Shown here piece after piece: positions 50,156 to 60,269 of a stretch of DNA of 64,000 nucleotides (position 1 is the first letter of the stretch; each line of letters opens with the position of its first letter). The stretch spans positions 364,114 through 428,113 of the forward strand of contig NZ_FQXQ01000004.1 in the NCBI RefSeq assembly GCF_900130035.1, in the 5' to 3' direction. The notes beneath the pieces are model-generated. The model saw nothing but the letters and a program-made list of their open reading frames with translations, was not told the DNA's origin and made no database searches. The stretch is from Wenyingzhuangia marina. Its GTDB lineage: Bacteria; Bacteroidota; Bacteroidia; Flavobacteriales; Flavobacteriaceae. A program made the position numbers and the translations under genes.

Positions 50156-52933
50156 ATGAATATTTATAACGATTACATCAAGGAGATTGAAGAACGCAAA
50201 GGTCAAGGACTTCATCCAAAGCCAATTGATGATGCTGAATTACTTAGTAAAATCATTGAGCAAATTAAAGATTTAAATAATGAGAACAGAGAAGACTCTT
50301 TAAACTTTTTTATTTATAATGTAGTGCCTGGTACGACTAGTGCTGCTGGTGTAAAAGCTAAATTTTTAAAAGAGATCATTTTAGGGGAAGCAGAAGTAAA
50401 AGAAATTACACCTGCTTTTGCTTTTGAATTGCTATCTCACATGAAAGGTGGACCTTCTATTGAAGTGTTGTTAGATTTAGCATTAGGTAATGATGAAGCT
50501 ATTGCAAAAGATGCGGCAAAAGTACTTAAGACTCAAGTATATCTTTATGATGCTGATACAGATCGTTTAGCTGATGCATATAAGAATGGGAACGAAATAG
50601 CTAAAGAACTTTTAGAAAGTTATGCAAAGGCTGAATTCTTTACACAATTACCTGATGTAGAAGAAGAAATTGAAATTGTAACTTTTATTGCTGGTGTTGG
50701 TGATATTTCTACAGATTTATTATCTCCAGGAGCGGATGCTCACTCTCGTTCAGATCGCGAATTACACGGTCAGTGTATTTTTGAGCATAATAAAGAAATG
50801 CAAAAAGAACTTTCTGCTTTAAAAGAACAACACCCAGATAAGCGTGTGATGTTAGTAGCAGAAAAAGGAACTATGGGAGTTGGATCTTCTAGAATGTCAG
50901 GAGTAAACAACGTAGCATTGTGGACAGGTATTCAAGCAAGTCCTTACGTACCATTTATTAACATTGCTCCGGTTATTGCTGGAACAAATGGTATTTCTCC
51001 AATTTTCTTAACAACTGTTGGTGTAACAGGAGGTATTGGAATTGATCTTAAAAATTGGGTAAAGAAAACAGATGCAGAAGGAAATACAATTTTAGATGCT
51101 GATGGAGAACCAGTTTTAGAAGAAAAATACTCAGTAGCTACAGGTACTGTTTTAACAATCAATACAAAAGAGAAAAAATTATACAAAGATGGTGAGGCTG
51201 TAATGGATATTTCAGCTGCTTTAACTCCACAAAAAGTTGAGTTTATTAGAGCCGGTGGTTCTTACGCTATCGTATTTGGTAAAAAAATTCAAACATTTGC
51301 TGCTAAAACATTAGGAATCGAAATTCCTACTGTTTATGCTCCATCTAAAGAAATTTCTGTAGAAGGGCAAGGATTAACAGCAGTAGAAAAAATATTCAAT
51401 AAAAACGCAGTAGGAAATACTCCAGGAAAAACTTTACATGCTGGTTCTGATGTTCGTGTAGAAGTAAACATTGTAGGTTCTCAAGATACTACAGGTTTAA
51501 TGACTTCTCAGGAATTAGAATCTATGGCTGCTACTATTATTTCTCCTATTGTTGATGGAGCTTATCAATCAGGATGTCATACCGCTTCTGTTTGGGATGA
51601 CAAGTCTAAAGCTAACATTCCTAGATTAATGAAATTTATGAATGATTTTGGTTTGATTACTGCTCGTGACCCTAAAGGTCAATATCCAGCAATGACAGAC
51701 GTTATTCATAAAGTATTAAATGATATTACTGTAGGAGATTGGGATATTATTATTGGTGGAGATTCTCACACACGTATGTCTAAAGGAGTTGCTTTTGGTG
51801 CAGATTCTGGAACAGTTGCTTTAGCTTTAGCTACAGGAGAGGCTACCATGCCAATTCCTCAGTCTGTAAAAGTTACCTTTAAAGGAGCTATGAAATCTTT
51901 TATGGATTTCCGTGATGTGGTTCATGCTACTCAACAACAAATGTTGAAGAAATTTGGAGGAGAGAATGTATTCCAAGGTAGAATTATTGAAGTTCACTTA
52001 GGAACATTAACAGCTGATCAAGCCTTTACATTTACTGACTGGACAGCAGAGATGAAAGCAAAAGCTTCTATCTGTATTTCAGAAGATGATACTTTAATCG
52101 AATCTTTAGAGATTGCAAGAGGTAGAATTCAAATCATGATTGATAAAGGAATGGATAATCACTTAAATGTTTTAGCAGGATTGGTTGCAAAAGCAGATAA
52201 GAGAATTGCAGAAATTAAATCTGGCGAAAAACCAGCGTTAAGACCTGATGCAAATGCTAAATATTATGCTGAGGTTGAGATTGATTTAGATGAGGTTGCA
52301 GAACCAATGATTGCAGATCCAGACGTAAATAATGAAGATGTATCTAAGCGTTATACACACGATACTATTAGACCATTGTCTTTCTATGGAGGAACTAAAA
52401 AAGTAGACTTAGGGTTTATTGGTTCTTGTATGGTTCACAAGGGAGATATGAAAATATTAGCTCAAATGTTAAAGAACATTGAAGCACAACAAGGTAAAGT
52501 AGAGTTTAAGGCACCGTTAGTTGTAGCACCTCCTACATATAATATTGTTGATGAATTAAAAGCCGAAGGTGATTGGGATGTGTTAACTAAATACTCAGGT
52601 TTTGAGTTTGATGATAATGCACCAAAAGCAGCAGCCCGTACCAAATATGAAAACATATTGTACTTAGAGCGTCCAGGTTGTAATTTATGTATGGGTAACC
52701 AAGAAAAAGCAGAACCAGGAGATACTGTAATGGCTACTTCTACTCGTTTGTTCCAAGGAAGAGTTGTAAAAGATTCTGGTGAGAAAAAAGGAGAATCTTT
52801 ATTATCATCTACTCCAGTAGTTGTTCTTTCTACAGTTTTAGGTAGAACTCCTACCATGGCAGAATATGAAGCAGCTGTTGAAGGAATTGTGTTAACTAAG
52901 TTCACGCCCTCTTTAAAGCAATTGATTAAGTAA
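50156..52933 (+). CDS. acnB: Aconitate hydratase B / 2-methylisocitrate dehydratase
   Basis: AcnB converts citrate to isocitrate in the TCA cycle and can act on 2-methylisocitrate. The 925-residue protein has the AcnB-specific N-terminal helical (HEAT-like) domain (residues 1-150), the swivel domain next, and the catalytic domain with the 4Fe-4S cysteines including 'GFIGSCMVHKGD' and 'ERPGCNLCMGNQEKAEPGD'. It lies directly upstream of a second aconitase of the other type. It is a single transcript with its own terminator. Confidence 0.95.
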   Translation: MNIYNDYIKEIEERKGQGLHPKPIDDAELLSKIIEQIKDLNNENREDSLNFFIYNVVPGTTSAAGVKAKFLKEIILGEAEVKEITPAFAFELLSHMKGGPSIEVLLDLALGNDEAIAKDAAKVLKTQVYLYDADTDRLADAYKNGNEIAKELLESYAKAEFFTQLPDVEEEIEIVTFIAGVGDISTDLLSPGADAHSRSDRELHGQCIFEHNKEMQKELSALKEQHPDKRVMLVAEKGTMGVGSSRMSGVNNVALWTGIQASPYVPFINIAPVIAGTNGISPIFLTTVGVTGGIGIDLKNWVKKTDAEGNTILDADGEPVLEEKYSVATGTVLTINTKEKKLYKDGEAVMDISAALTPQKVEFIRAGGSYAIVFGKKIQTFAAKTLGIEIPTVYAPSKEISVEGQGLTAVEKIFNKNAVGNTPGKTLHAGSDVRVEVNIVGSQDTTGLMTSQELESMAATIISPIVDGAYQSGCHTASVWDDKSKANIPRLMKFMNDFGLITARDPKGQYPAMTDVIHKVLNDITVGDWDIIIGGDSHTRMSKGVAFGADSGTVALALATGEATMPIPQSVKVTFKGAMKSFMDFRDVVHATQQQMLKKFGGENVFQGRIIEVHLGTLTADQAFTFTDWTAEMKAKASICISEDDTLIESLEIARGRIQIMIDKGMDNHLNVLAGLVAKADKRIAEIKSGEKPALRPDANAKYYAEVEIDLDEVAEPMIADPDVNNEDVSKRYTHDTIRPLSFYGGTKKVDLGFIGSCMVHKGDMKILAQMLKNIEAQQGKVEFKAPLVVAPPTYNIVDELKAEGDWDVLTKYSGFEFDDNAPKAAARTKYENILYLERPGCNLCMGNQEKAEPGDTVMATSTRLFQGRVVKDSGEKKGESLLSSTPVVVLSTVLGRTPTMAEYEAAVEGIVLTKFTPSLKQLIK

Positions 52934-52956
52934 GTATTACTTAATAATTTAAATAT

Positions 52957-52990
52957 TAAAAAACCTAAATCGTCTGATTTAGGTTTTTTT
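52957..52990 (+). terminator. Terminator after acnB
   Basis: The stem AAAAAACCTAAATC with GATTTAGGTTTTTT and a GTCT loop is followed by more Ts. Confidence 0.9.
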
Positions 52991-53139
52991 TGTTTTTAAT
53001 TTTAATCTTTTTAGTAAAAAAAACAATACTATATCAAATGAGTTCATAATGATCGTAAATGCGTTTTTTATATAATATTAGTTTTTGTAATTTGGAGTTA
53101 TCCAAAAAAACAACAATTATTAACATTTAAAACAAGAAT

Positions 53140-55410
53140 ATGGCATTTGATATTGAAATGATTAAACAGGTATATGCTCGTATGACCGAACGAGTTGATG
53201 CTGCAAAAAAAATAGTAGGGAAACCATTAACATTGGCTGAGAAAATTTTGTATAATCACCTTTGGGATGGAAATGCAACCAAAGCATTTGAAAGAGGGGT
53301 AGATTATGTCGATTTTGCACCAGACAGAATCGCATGTCAAGATGCAACTGCTCAAATGGCATTACTACAATTTATGCAAGCAGGTAAAGATAAAGTTGCT
53401 GTACCAACAACAGTACATTGTGATCACTTAATTCAAGCAAAAGAAGGTGCTGTAAAAGATTTACAATTTGCAAACAAAACAAGTGCTGAGGTGTTTGATT
53501 TTTTATCTTCTGTATCTAATAAATATGGTATCGGGTTTTGGAAACCTGGAGCTGGGATTATTCATCAAGTAGTATTAGAAAATTACGCATTCCCTGGAGG
53601 AATGATGATTGGTACCGATTCTCACACTGTAAATGCTGGTGGATTAGGAATGGTTGCTATTGGAGTTGGTGGAGCTGATGCAGTAGATGTGATGGCGGGT
53701 ATGCCTTGGGAATTAAAATTTCCAAAATTAATTGGTGTAAAATTAACTGGTAAATTGTCTGGATGGACAGCATCTAAAGATATTATTTTAAAGGTAGCAG
53801 GGATTTTAACTGTTAAAGGAGGAACGGGTGCTATTGTAGAATATTTTGGAGAGGGAGCTAAGAATCTTTCTGCAACAGGAAAAGGAACGATTTGTAATAT
53901 GGGAGCTGAAATTGGAGCAACTACTTCAACTTTTGGATATGATGAATCTATGGATCGTTATTTACGTGCTACAGATAGAGCTGATGTTGCAGATGCAGCA
54001 AATGAAGTGGCTTCCTATTTAACTGGAGATGATGAGGTGTATGCAAATCCTGAAAAATATTTTGATCAAGTAATTGAAATCAACTTAGATGAATTAAAAC
54101 CACATATAAATGGACCATTTTCACCAGATTTAGCCTCTGAAGCGGGTGCGGATTTAAGAGCAAAAGCTGAAGCTGAAGGGTGGCCATTAGATATTGAGTG
54201 GGGATTAATAGGTTCTTGTACCAATTCTTCTTACGAAGATTTATCAAGAGCAGCTTCTATAGCACAGCAAGCACTTGATAAAGGAATTAAGGTAAAAGCT
54301 GAGTTTGGAATCAATCCAGGTTCAGAGCAAGTACGTTATACAGCAGATAGAGATGGATTGTTAGGAACATTTGAAAAATTAGGAGCTACTATTTTCACCA
54401 ATGCTTGTGGGCCATGTATTGGTCAATGGGCTCGTTATTCAGATCCTAAGAATGCACCTAAAAATTCTATTGTTCACTCGTTTAACAGAAACTTTGCCAA
54501 GCGTGCCGATGGAAATCCAAATACACATGCTTTTGTAACTTCTCCTGAATTGGTGGCAGCGATTGCGATTTCGGGTCGTTTAGATTTTGATCCAACAAAG
54601 GATACATTATTGAATGATAAAGGTGAGGAAGTAATGTTTGACGAACCAACAGGAAATGAATTACCAACAAAAGGTTTTGCTGTTGAAGATGCAGGATTTC
54701 AGGCTCCTGTAAAAGACGGGTCTGGTATTGAAGTTGTAGTTTCTCCAGATTCAGATAGGCTACAATTATTAGAACCTTTTGAACCTCTAGGTTCGGAAAT
54801 TAAAGATGCAAAATTATTAATTAAAGCATATGGGAAATGTACTACAGACCATATTTCTATGGCTGGACCATGGTTGCGTTTCCGTGGGCATTTAGATAAT
54901 ATTTCTAACAATTGTTTAATCGGTGCTGTTAATGCGTTTAACCAAAAAACTGATATGGTTAAAAATCAATTAACGGGTGAGTATGGACCTGTTCCAGGAA
55001 CAGCAAGAGCATATAAAGCTGCTGGAATTCCATCAATAGTGGTTGGTGATCATAATTATGGAGAAGGATCTTCTAGAGAACATGCAGCTATGGAGCCACG
55101 TCACTTAGGAGTGGCTGCTGTAATTGTAAAGTCTTTTGCTCGTATTCATGAGACAAACCTTAAAAAGCAAGGAATGTTAGGGTTGACTTTTGCTAATGAA
55201 GATGATTATGAATTAATTCAAGAAGATGATACTTTCACTTTTACTGATTTAGCTGATTTTGCCCCAAATAAACCATTAACATTAGAAATTACGCATGCTG
55301 ATGGATCTAAAGATGAAATCAAGTTGAATCATACTTATAATGCAAGTCAGATTGCATGGTATAGAGAAGGTTCAGCATTGAATTTAATTAAAAAAGAAAA
55401 TGCTGCTTAA
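53140..55410 (+). CDS. Aconitate hydratase, mitochondrial-type
   Basis: A 756-residue aconitase of the mitochondrial (Aco2-like) type, with swivel at the C-terminus. The cluster ligands are in '[13 protein letters not shown]' (first Cys) and '[10 protein letters not shown]' (second and third). '[14 protein letters not shown]' and the substrate-binding '[11 protein letters not shown]' are intact. It converts citrate and isocitrate like AcnB but belongs to a different lineage. The two aconitases are adjacent in the same orientation, each with its own terminator. The second gene ends in an unusually long 19-bp terminator stem. Confidence 0.95.
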   Translation: MAFDIEMIKQVYARMTERVDAAKKIVGKPLTLAEKILYNHLWDGNATKAFERGVDYVDFAPDRIACQDATAQMALLQFMQAGKDKVAVPTTVHCDHLIQAKEGAVKDLQFANKTSAEVFDFLSSVSNKYGIGFWKPGAGIIHQVVLENYAFPGGMMIGTDSHTVNAGGLGMVAIGVGGADAVDVMAGMPWELKFPKLIGVKLTGKLSGWTASKDIILKVAGILTVKGGTGAIVEYFGEGAKNLSATGKGTICNMGAEIGATTSTFGYDESMDRYLRATDRADVADAANEVASYLTGDDEVYANPEKYFDQVIEINLDELKPHINGPFSPDLASEAGADLRAKAEAEGWPLDIEWGLIGSCTNSSYEDLSRAASIAQQALDKGIKVKAEFGINPGSEQVRYTADRDGLLGTFEKLGATIFTNACGPCIGQWARYSDPKNAPKNSIVHSFNRNFAKRADGNPNTHAFVTSPELVAAIAISGRLDFDPTKDTLLNDKGEEVMFDEPTGNELPTKGFAVEDAGFQAPVKDGSGIEVVVSPDSDRLQLLEPFEPLGSEIKDAKLLIKAYGKCTTDHISMAGPWLRFRGHLDNISNNCLIGAVNAFNQKTDMVKNQLTGEYGPVPGTARAYKAAGIPSIVVGDHNYGEGSSREHAAMEPRHLGVAAVIVKSFARIHETNLKKQGMLGLTFANEDDYELIQEDDTFTFTDLADFAPNKPLTLEITHADGSKDEIKLNHTYNASQIAWYREGSALNLIKKENAA

Positions 55411-55428
55411 TTTATAAGTAACATATAT

Positions 55429-55470
55429 AAAATAAAAGTCCTTAAGAGAAATCTTAAGGACTTTTATTTT
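55429..55470 (+). terminator. Terminator after the second aconitase gene
   Basis: A 19-bp perfect stem (55429-55447 with 55452-55470) closed by a GAAA tetraloop. Its ends are A-rich and T-rich. Confidence 0.92.
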
Positions 55471-55637
55471 GGTTTAATTTTTTAGAATATAAACTGATTG
55501 TTATTATTATCGTAACGAATGTTATCAATGATTTTTAAATAAAATGAATGAAAGATTTAATATTAAGAAAATATGATTTTACGATTGTAATAAAATACTT
55601 TGTTTAATTATGTAATATATTAATAATTAATTTTAAG

Positions 55638-56672
55638 ATGAAAAAACAAATAATAACAATATTCCTTTTGACAGGATTTTGGTTTGCAAACGCACAAGAG
55701 CCGACGACCAAAGTTATTTTAATTACATTAGATGGACTTCGTTGGGAAGAAATGTTTAAAGGTGCTGATTCATTGCTAATAGCTAATGAAGATTATGTAG
55801 AAAACACAAAACATTTGAAAGAGAAATTCTGGAGAACAACATCTGAAGAACGAAGACAGGCTTTAATGCCTTTTGTTTGGAGTTTTGTGAATGAAAACGG
55901 ACAAATACATGGAAATCGTGAATTAGGTAGCAAGGTTACGCTTAGCAATCAAATGCATTTTTCTTATCCAGGATATAATGAGATTTTAACAGGTAATTCG
56001 GATGATATAAATATTCATAGTAATGACAAAATTTACAATCCGAATGTTACTGTGTTAGAAAAAGTAAACAATAAAAAGCATTATAAAGGTAAAGTAGCTG
56101 CTTTTGGAAGCTGGGATTTATTTCCATATATTATTAATGATAAAAGAAGTGGTGTTCCTGTAAATGGAGGGTTTAGAAAAGCCAATGGGAATAATTTAAC
56201 AGATCGTGAGGTATTTTTAAACGAGTTACAAGATCAAATTCCAGGTCCATGGGATAATGTTCGTTTAGATGCATTTACACATCATTTTGCTTTAGAAAAT
56301 TTTAAGAAAAATCATCCTTTGCTTACTTATATATCCTACGGAGAAACTGACGATTTTGCTCACGATGGTAAATATGATTATTATTTAACTTCTGCGAATA
56401 GATCGGATGCATTTATTAAACAGTTATGGGAATTTACACAGAAAGATCCTTTTTATAAAGACCAAACAGTTTTTATAATTACAACTGACCACGGAAGGGG
56501 ACATGAGCCACTTGATACTTGGAGATCTCATGGAAGTGATATTGAAGGATCGGAACAAACATGGATGTTAATGTTTGGAAAAGGAATTAAAGTTTTAGGA
56601 GAAGTAAGTCAAAAAGAAGATTTATCTCCAACACTTATATCTCCGATGATAGAAGATTATTTTAGTAAATAA
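55638..56672 (+). CDS. Exported alkaline-phosphatase-superfamily protein (NPP-like)
   Basis: A 344-residue protein with a signal peptide (1-19, 'FWFANAQ'). It has the metal-site aspartate in 'LITLDGLRWEE', a nucleophile segment 'HFSYPGYNEILTG' in which Ser takes the place of the usual Thr (aligned by the trailing TG), the 'TDDFAHDG' pair, 'TTDHGRG' and a last His in 'WRSHGSD'. This is the metal set of nucleotide pyrophosphatase/phosphodiesterase-like phosphatases. Substrate unknown; it may release phosphate outside the cytoplasm. It is a single gene. Confidence 0.83.
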   Translation: MKKQIITIFLLTGFWFANAQEPTTKVILITLDGLRWEEMFKGADSLLIANEDYVENTKHLKEKFWRTTSEERRQALMPFVWSFVNENGQIHGNRELGSKVTLSNQMHFSYPGYNEILTGNSDDINIHSNDKIYNPNVTVLEKVNNKKHYKGKVAAFGSWDLFPYIINDKRSGVPVNGGFRKANGNNLTDREVFLNELQDQIPGPWDNVRLDAFTHHFALENFKKNHPLLTYISYGETDDFAHDGKYDYYLTSANRSDAFIKQLWEFTQKDPFYKDQTVFIITTDHGRGHEPLDTWRSHGSDIEGSEQTWMLMFGKGIKVLGEVSQKEDLSPTLISPMIEDYFSK

Positions 56673-56692
56673 AAAAAGTTTTATTATTTATG

Positions 56693-56724
56693 AAGCCAAA
56701 GCATATCCTGACTTTGGCTTTTTT
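56693..56724 (+). terminator. Terminator after the phosphatase gene
   Basis: AAGCCAAAG (56693-56701) pairs with CTTTGGCTT (56712-56720), followed by Ts. Confidence 0.8.
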
Positions 56725-56804
56725 ATTGGTTGTAAAGAGGTGGATTAAAATCTTGAAAAGTTATTGAAAACTAACGTCTTGTGATTTTTAGTTTAACAGA
56801 GTGA

Positions 56805-57581
56805 TTAAAATATAAACTGATTGCTGGTACTATCATAACGAATGTCATCAGAATTAAAAATAGTCATCAAATTTTCTTGAATAATGTTGTCTGTTGATTT
56901 TCCGATCTTAAATTTTTCTTGATCAATTAATAATAATCTATCAGAAGTTTTTAAAGCTAGGTTAATTTCATGCGTAGAGATTAAAACAGTTTTTTGAGTC
57001 TCTTTGCAAATTTTGGCTAAAATTTTAAAAATATTTATTTTATGGTGGATGTCTAAATGAGATGTTGGTTCATCAAGCAATATAATTGGCGTATCTTGTG
57101 TTAAAGCTCTTGCAATCATCACACGTTGTAATTGTCCATCACTTAATTGATGAATTAATTTGTTTGCTAAATTATTGGTGTCGGTTAATAGCATTGCGTT
57201 TTGAATGATATTGATGTCTTTATCAAACAATTTTCCTAACCAATTGGTGTAAGGTTGTCTTCCTAAGGCAATGGTTTCATATACTGTTAAAGAATTTTCA
57301 GGAATGCTTTCGGTTAAGACCACAGCAATAAATTTTGCTAATTCTTTTGGAGATAAATTCTCTATATTCTCTTCATTAATTTCAATACTTCCCTGAATTG
57401 GGGTAAGCATTTTTGCCATCGTTTTTAACAAAGTAGATTTTCCTGAACCATTTCTACCAAGTAAACATAGCAATTCTCCTTTGTAAAGTTCAAAATTAAT
57501 TTGTTTACAAATGCTCACTGATTTTTTAGAAATGGTGTAACCAATGTTTAAGTTGTTTGTTTTGAGAATTACGTTTTTCAT
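56805..57581 (-). CDS. FecE-type ABC importer ATP-binding protein
   Basis: A 258-residue ATPase of the iron-siderophore/B12 importer group. Walker A is GRNGSGKST (about residues 42-50), the signature is a variant 'LSDGQLQR' and Walker B is 'IILLDEPTSHLD'. It overlaps the permease gene upstream by four bases (ATGA), so the two form a unit. No substrate-binding protein is adjacent. Likely substrate is an iron complex or cobalamin. Confidence 0.9.
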   Translation of the reverse strand: MKNVILKTNNLNIGYTISKKSVSICKQINFELYKGELLCLLGRNGSGKSTLLKTMAKMLTPIQGSIEINEENIENLSPKELAKFIAVVLTESIPENSLTVYETIALGRQPYTNWLGKLFDKDINIIQNAMLLTDTNNLANKLIHQLSDGQLQRVMIARALTQDTPIILLDEPTSHLDIHHKINIFKILAKICKETQKTVLISTHEINLALKTSDRLLLIDQEKFKIGKSTDNIIQENLMTIFNSDDIRYDSTSNQFIF

Positions 57582-58606
57582 GAACCTAATTTTTTAGATT
57601 TAGAAACCAGTAACCAAATGACAACAGGAGCTCCAAAAATGGAGGTAATTGCGTTAATTGGTAAAGTTTTAGCACCTATAGAAATATGAGTTAAACTATC
57701 ACAAATTAACATGACAATAGCTCCAATAATTCCAACAGCAGGCAATAATACTTTGTGATTGGAGGTATGGAATATCAATTTGGTAATATGCGGAATGGCC
57801 AATCCTATAAAAGCAATAGGCCCAACAAAAGCAGTAATGCTTCCTGTTAGTAAACTAGTGATAATAAAAACTATACTTTGTGTTTTTTTAATAGATATTC
57901 CTAAACTGGTTGCATAATTTTCTCCCAACAAAAGTGCATCTAAAGGTTTAATAATGAATAACAATCCAATAGCACTTACAGCAATAATACTGATTAGTAA
58001 ATATAATTCAGACCATTGTAAATTGCTTAAACTTCCAAAACTCCAAAAAATATATTGTTGTAATTCTGTAGCAGAGCTAAAATAAGATAGTACGCTAATA
58101 ATGGCAGAAGTAAAGCTACCAAACATCAATCCTATAATAAGGATAGACATAGTGTTTCTTATATTTCTGGCAGTAATCATGACAATACTTAAAACTAAGA
58201 AAGAACCTAAACTAGCCGCCAAAGGAATTGAAAAATTGTATAAATAAGGAAGAGATCCAAAAAAACTACCTCCCATAATTAAAAGTGCAACTCCTAAACT
58301 TGCTCCAGAACTAATTCCTAAAACAAATGGACCTGCTAATGGATTTCTAAAAAAAGTTTGCATCATTAATCCACTAATTCCGAGTCCGATTCCTACCAAA
58401 ATACTGGTAATAGTTTTGGGTAATCTGTATTCGGTAATAATATAATGATAGTTTTCAGATGCGTTTGGTTGTGTACTAATCACTTTCCATATTTCTTTAA
58501 AAGGAATGTGAATACTACCAGTGTAAATATTAAAAATAGCAATCATTACCAAAGAGATGAGCAATGCTATAAAAATTGGATAATATTTTTTTGAAGGTTG
58601 ATACAC
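57578..58606 (-). CDS. FecCD-family ABC importer permease
   Basis: A 342-residue permease with about ten helices. Typical motifs are 'YRLPKTITSILVGIGLGISGLMMQTFFRNPLAGPFVLGISSGAS' (split over residues 60-105) and 'GPIAFIGLAIPHI' near residue 265. It belongs to the BtuC/FhuB/FecCD group for iron complexes or vitamin B12. It overlaps the ATPase gene by four bases and starts two bases after rdgB. The permease and ATPase genes are in the same transcript as rdgB and probably rlmH. Confidence 0.91.
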   Translation of the reverse strand: MYQPSKKYYPIFIALLISLVMIAIFNIYTGSIHIPFKEIWKVISTQPNASENYHYIITEYRLPKTITSILVGIGLGISGLMMQTFFRNPLAGPFVLGISSGASLGVALLIMGGSFFGSLPYLYNFSIPLAASLGSFLVLSIVMITARNIRNTMSILIIGLMFGSFTSAIISVLSYFSSATELQQYIFWSFGSLSNLQWSELYLLISIIAVSAIGLLFIIKPLDALLLGENYATSLGISIKKTQSIVFIITSLLTGSITAFVGPIAFIGLAIPHITKLIFHTSNHKVLLPAVGIIGAIVMLICDSLTHISIGAKTLPINAITSIFGAPVVIWLLVSKSKKLGS

Positions 58607-58607
58607 T

Positions 58608-59180
58608 TTATAAATTTTGTAAAAATTGTATCAGTTTCTGTACTGCCAATCCTCTGTGACTTATTTTTCCTTTTTCATCCAAGTTCATTTCAGCAAAAGA
58701 AAGATCATATCCGTTAGGCTTAAAAATAGGATCGTATCCAAAACCTTCATCACCTTGTCTTTTTTCTAAAATTATTCCATTGCAAACTCCGTTAAACAAA
58801 TATTGTTCATTGTTAATATTTAGACAAATAATGGTTTTAAAATAAGCCTTTCTATTTGTAATTCCATCAAGATTTTTTAATAACAAATCCATATTGTTTT
58901 CAGCATTTCCATGTTCCCCAGCATATCTTGCAGAATACACTCCTGGTTCTCCATTTAAGGCATCTACCAATAAACCTGTATCATCGGCAAAACAAGCATA
59001 ACCATATTTTTCTGTTACATGGTTGGCTTTTATTTGGGCATTACCTTCTAAAGTATCAGCAGTTTCTGGAATTTCTTCTGTGCAACCAATATCGGTTAAA
59101 GATAAAAGTTCAACGTTAGGAAGCAGGGCAGCAACTTCTTTTAGTTTGTTTTTGTTGTGAGTGGCAAAAACTATTTTCAT
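58608..59180 (-). CDS. rdgB: Non-canonical purine NTP pyrophosphatase (RdgB/HAM1)
   Basis: A 190-residue house-cleaning enzyme that hydrolyses ITP, dITP and XTP to the monophosphates. It starts 'MKIVFATHNKNKLKEV' and has the substrate and metal motifs 'CFADDTGLLVDALNGEPGVYSARYAG' (split around residues 63-89), 'GYDPIF' and 'SHRGLAVQKL'. It lies two bases before the FecCD-type permease on the same strand and 24 after rlmH. Confidence 0.95.
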   Translation of the reverse strand: MKIVFATHNKNKLKEVAALLPNVELLSLTDIGCTEEIPETADTLEGNAQIKANHVTEKYGYACFADDTGLLVDALNGEPGVYSARYAGEHGNAENNMDLLLKNLDGITNRKAYFKTIICLNINNEQYLFNGVCNGIILEKRQGDEGFGYDPIFKPNGYDLSFAEMNLDEKGKISHRGLAVQKLIQFLQNL

Positions 59181-59204
59181 AGAGATGTTTTTTGTTTTTT
59201 AAAA

Positions 59205-59678
59205 TTATTCGTGATGATAGGGTTCGTTTTTTAAAATAGTAAACCCACGGTAAAGTTGTTCCACCATAAATAAACGAATCATTTGATGAGAAAAGGTCAT
59301 TTTGGATAAAGAAATTTTTCCTTGTGCTTTGGCATAAACTTCCTCAGAAAAACCATAAGGTCCACCAATAACTAATACCAATTGTTTAATACCAGAATTC
59401 ATTTTTTTTTGTAAAAAATCGGCAAAGTTTACAGATCTAAATTCTTTTCCTTTTTCATCTAACAAAATTAAATGATCTGTAGGTTGTAACTTTTTTAAAA
59501 TAAGTTCTCCTTCTTTTTCTTTTTGTTGTGCTTCAGAAAGATTTTTAACATTCTTAATATCAGGAATAATATCCAATTCAAACTTAATGTAGTGTTTTAA
59601 TCGATTCTGATAATTATCAATAAGTTGAATTAAGTTTTTATCATCGGTTTTCCCAATGGCTAAAAGAACAATTTTCAT
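59205..59678 (-). CDS. rlmH: 23S rRNA (pseudouridine1915-N3)-methyltransferase RlmH
   Basis: A 157-residue SPOUT methyltransferase of RlmH type, which methylates pseudouridine 1915 in 23S rRNA helix 69. It has the N-terminal 'KIVLLAIGKTDDKNL', the knot region 'LVIGGPYGFSEEVYAKAQGKISLSKMTFSHQMIRLF' split over residues 103-138, and the C-terminal 'EQLYRGFTILKNEPYHHE', the family's conserved end. A promoter (TACCTTTG on the minus strand, 59701-59708) lies 23 bases before the ATG. Confidence 0.95.
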   Translation of the reverse strand: MKIVLLAIGKTDDKNLIQLIDNYQNRLKHYIKFELDIIPDIKNVKNLSEAQQKEKEGELILKKLQPTDHLILLDEKGKEFRSVNFADFLQKKMNSGIKQLVLVIGGPYGFSEEVYAKAQGKISLSKMTFSHQMIRLFMVEQLYRGFTILKNEPYHHE

Positions 59679-59700
59679 GATTTTCCTTTTCTTTAAAAGG

Positions 59701-59708
59701 CAAAGGTA
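59701..59708 (-). promoter_or_regulatory. -7 box of rlmH
   Basis: CAAAGGTA on the plus strand is TACCTTTG on the coding strand. It lies 23 bases before the rlmH start. Confidence 0.55.
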
Positions 59709-59732
59709 CTAAGAACTGATGATATGTGGCTT

Positions 59733-60101
59733 TTATACCAAAGAAGGTGAGTAAAAAAATTCCTCTTTCACTATTTTTTCATCTTTTACATGATAAATAC
59801 AGATTTCCTCTAATTGCAAACGACCTAAACCTCTTAAAGTAACATCAACACTAATTTTTATGCAAAAGTGATTTCCTGCAACCAAAGGATCAGAAATTTC
59901 TGAATGATGAATTTCATGTGCTAGTTCAAAAAAAATGGCAGTTTTTCTTTGTACTTTACAAATTCCTTTGGTTCTTTTATGTCTGTTTGTATGCGATTCA
60001 ATACTTTCAATATTGTCATCGTATAGCTCTACTTGAGCCAATGCGTTTTGCCCTCTTCTACAAAGACTTACCAAACGGTCTGCAATTTCTTGTGTGGTCA
60101 T
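59733..60101 (-). CDS. SnoaL/NTF2-like domain protein
   Basis: A 122-residue cytoplasmic protein with the cone-shaped NTF2-like fold: 'TQEIADRLVSLCRRGQNALAQVELYDDNIESIE' (split) at the N-terminus, 'HHSEISDPLVAGNHFCIKISVDVTLRG' in the middle and 'VYHVKDEKIVKEEFFY'-like strands at the end. The fold occurs in enzymes, and the substrate is unknown. It is 54 bases upstream of rlmH on the same strand, but rlmH seems to have its own promoter. Confidence 0.85.
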   Translation of the reverse strand: MTTQEIADRLVSLCRRGQNALAQVELYDDNIESIESHTNRHKRTKGICKVQRKTAIFFELAHEIHHSEISDPLVAGNHFCIKISVDVTLRGLGRLQLEEICIYHVKDEKIVKEEFFYSPSLV

Positions 60102-60244
60102 AGCTAATGGTAACTTTTTTCATAATAAATTTAATACCATTATTCTGTTGATTAGCTGATAGATGTTTTATTTACGCCTGTTTTTTCGCATGTTGTATTC
60201 ATGTATTAATAATTAGTAATGACAGAAAATTAATTACAGAAGTT

Positions 60245-60252
60245 TATCTTTG
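60245..60252 (+). promoter_or_regulatory. -7 box of nadC
   Basis: TATCTTTG matches the -7 consensus and lies 18 bases before the nadC ATG. Confidence 0.55.
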
Positions 60253-60269
60253 TTTTAAAATTACATTAA

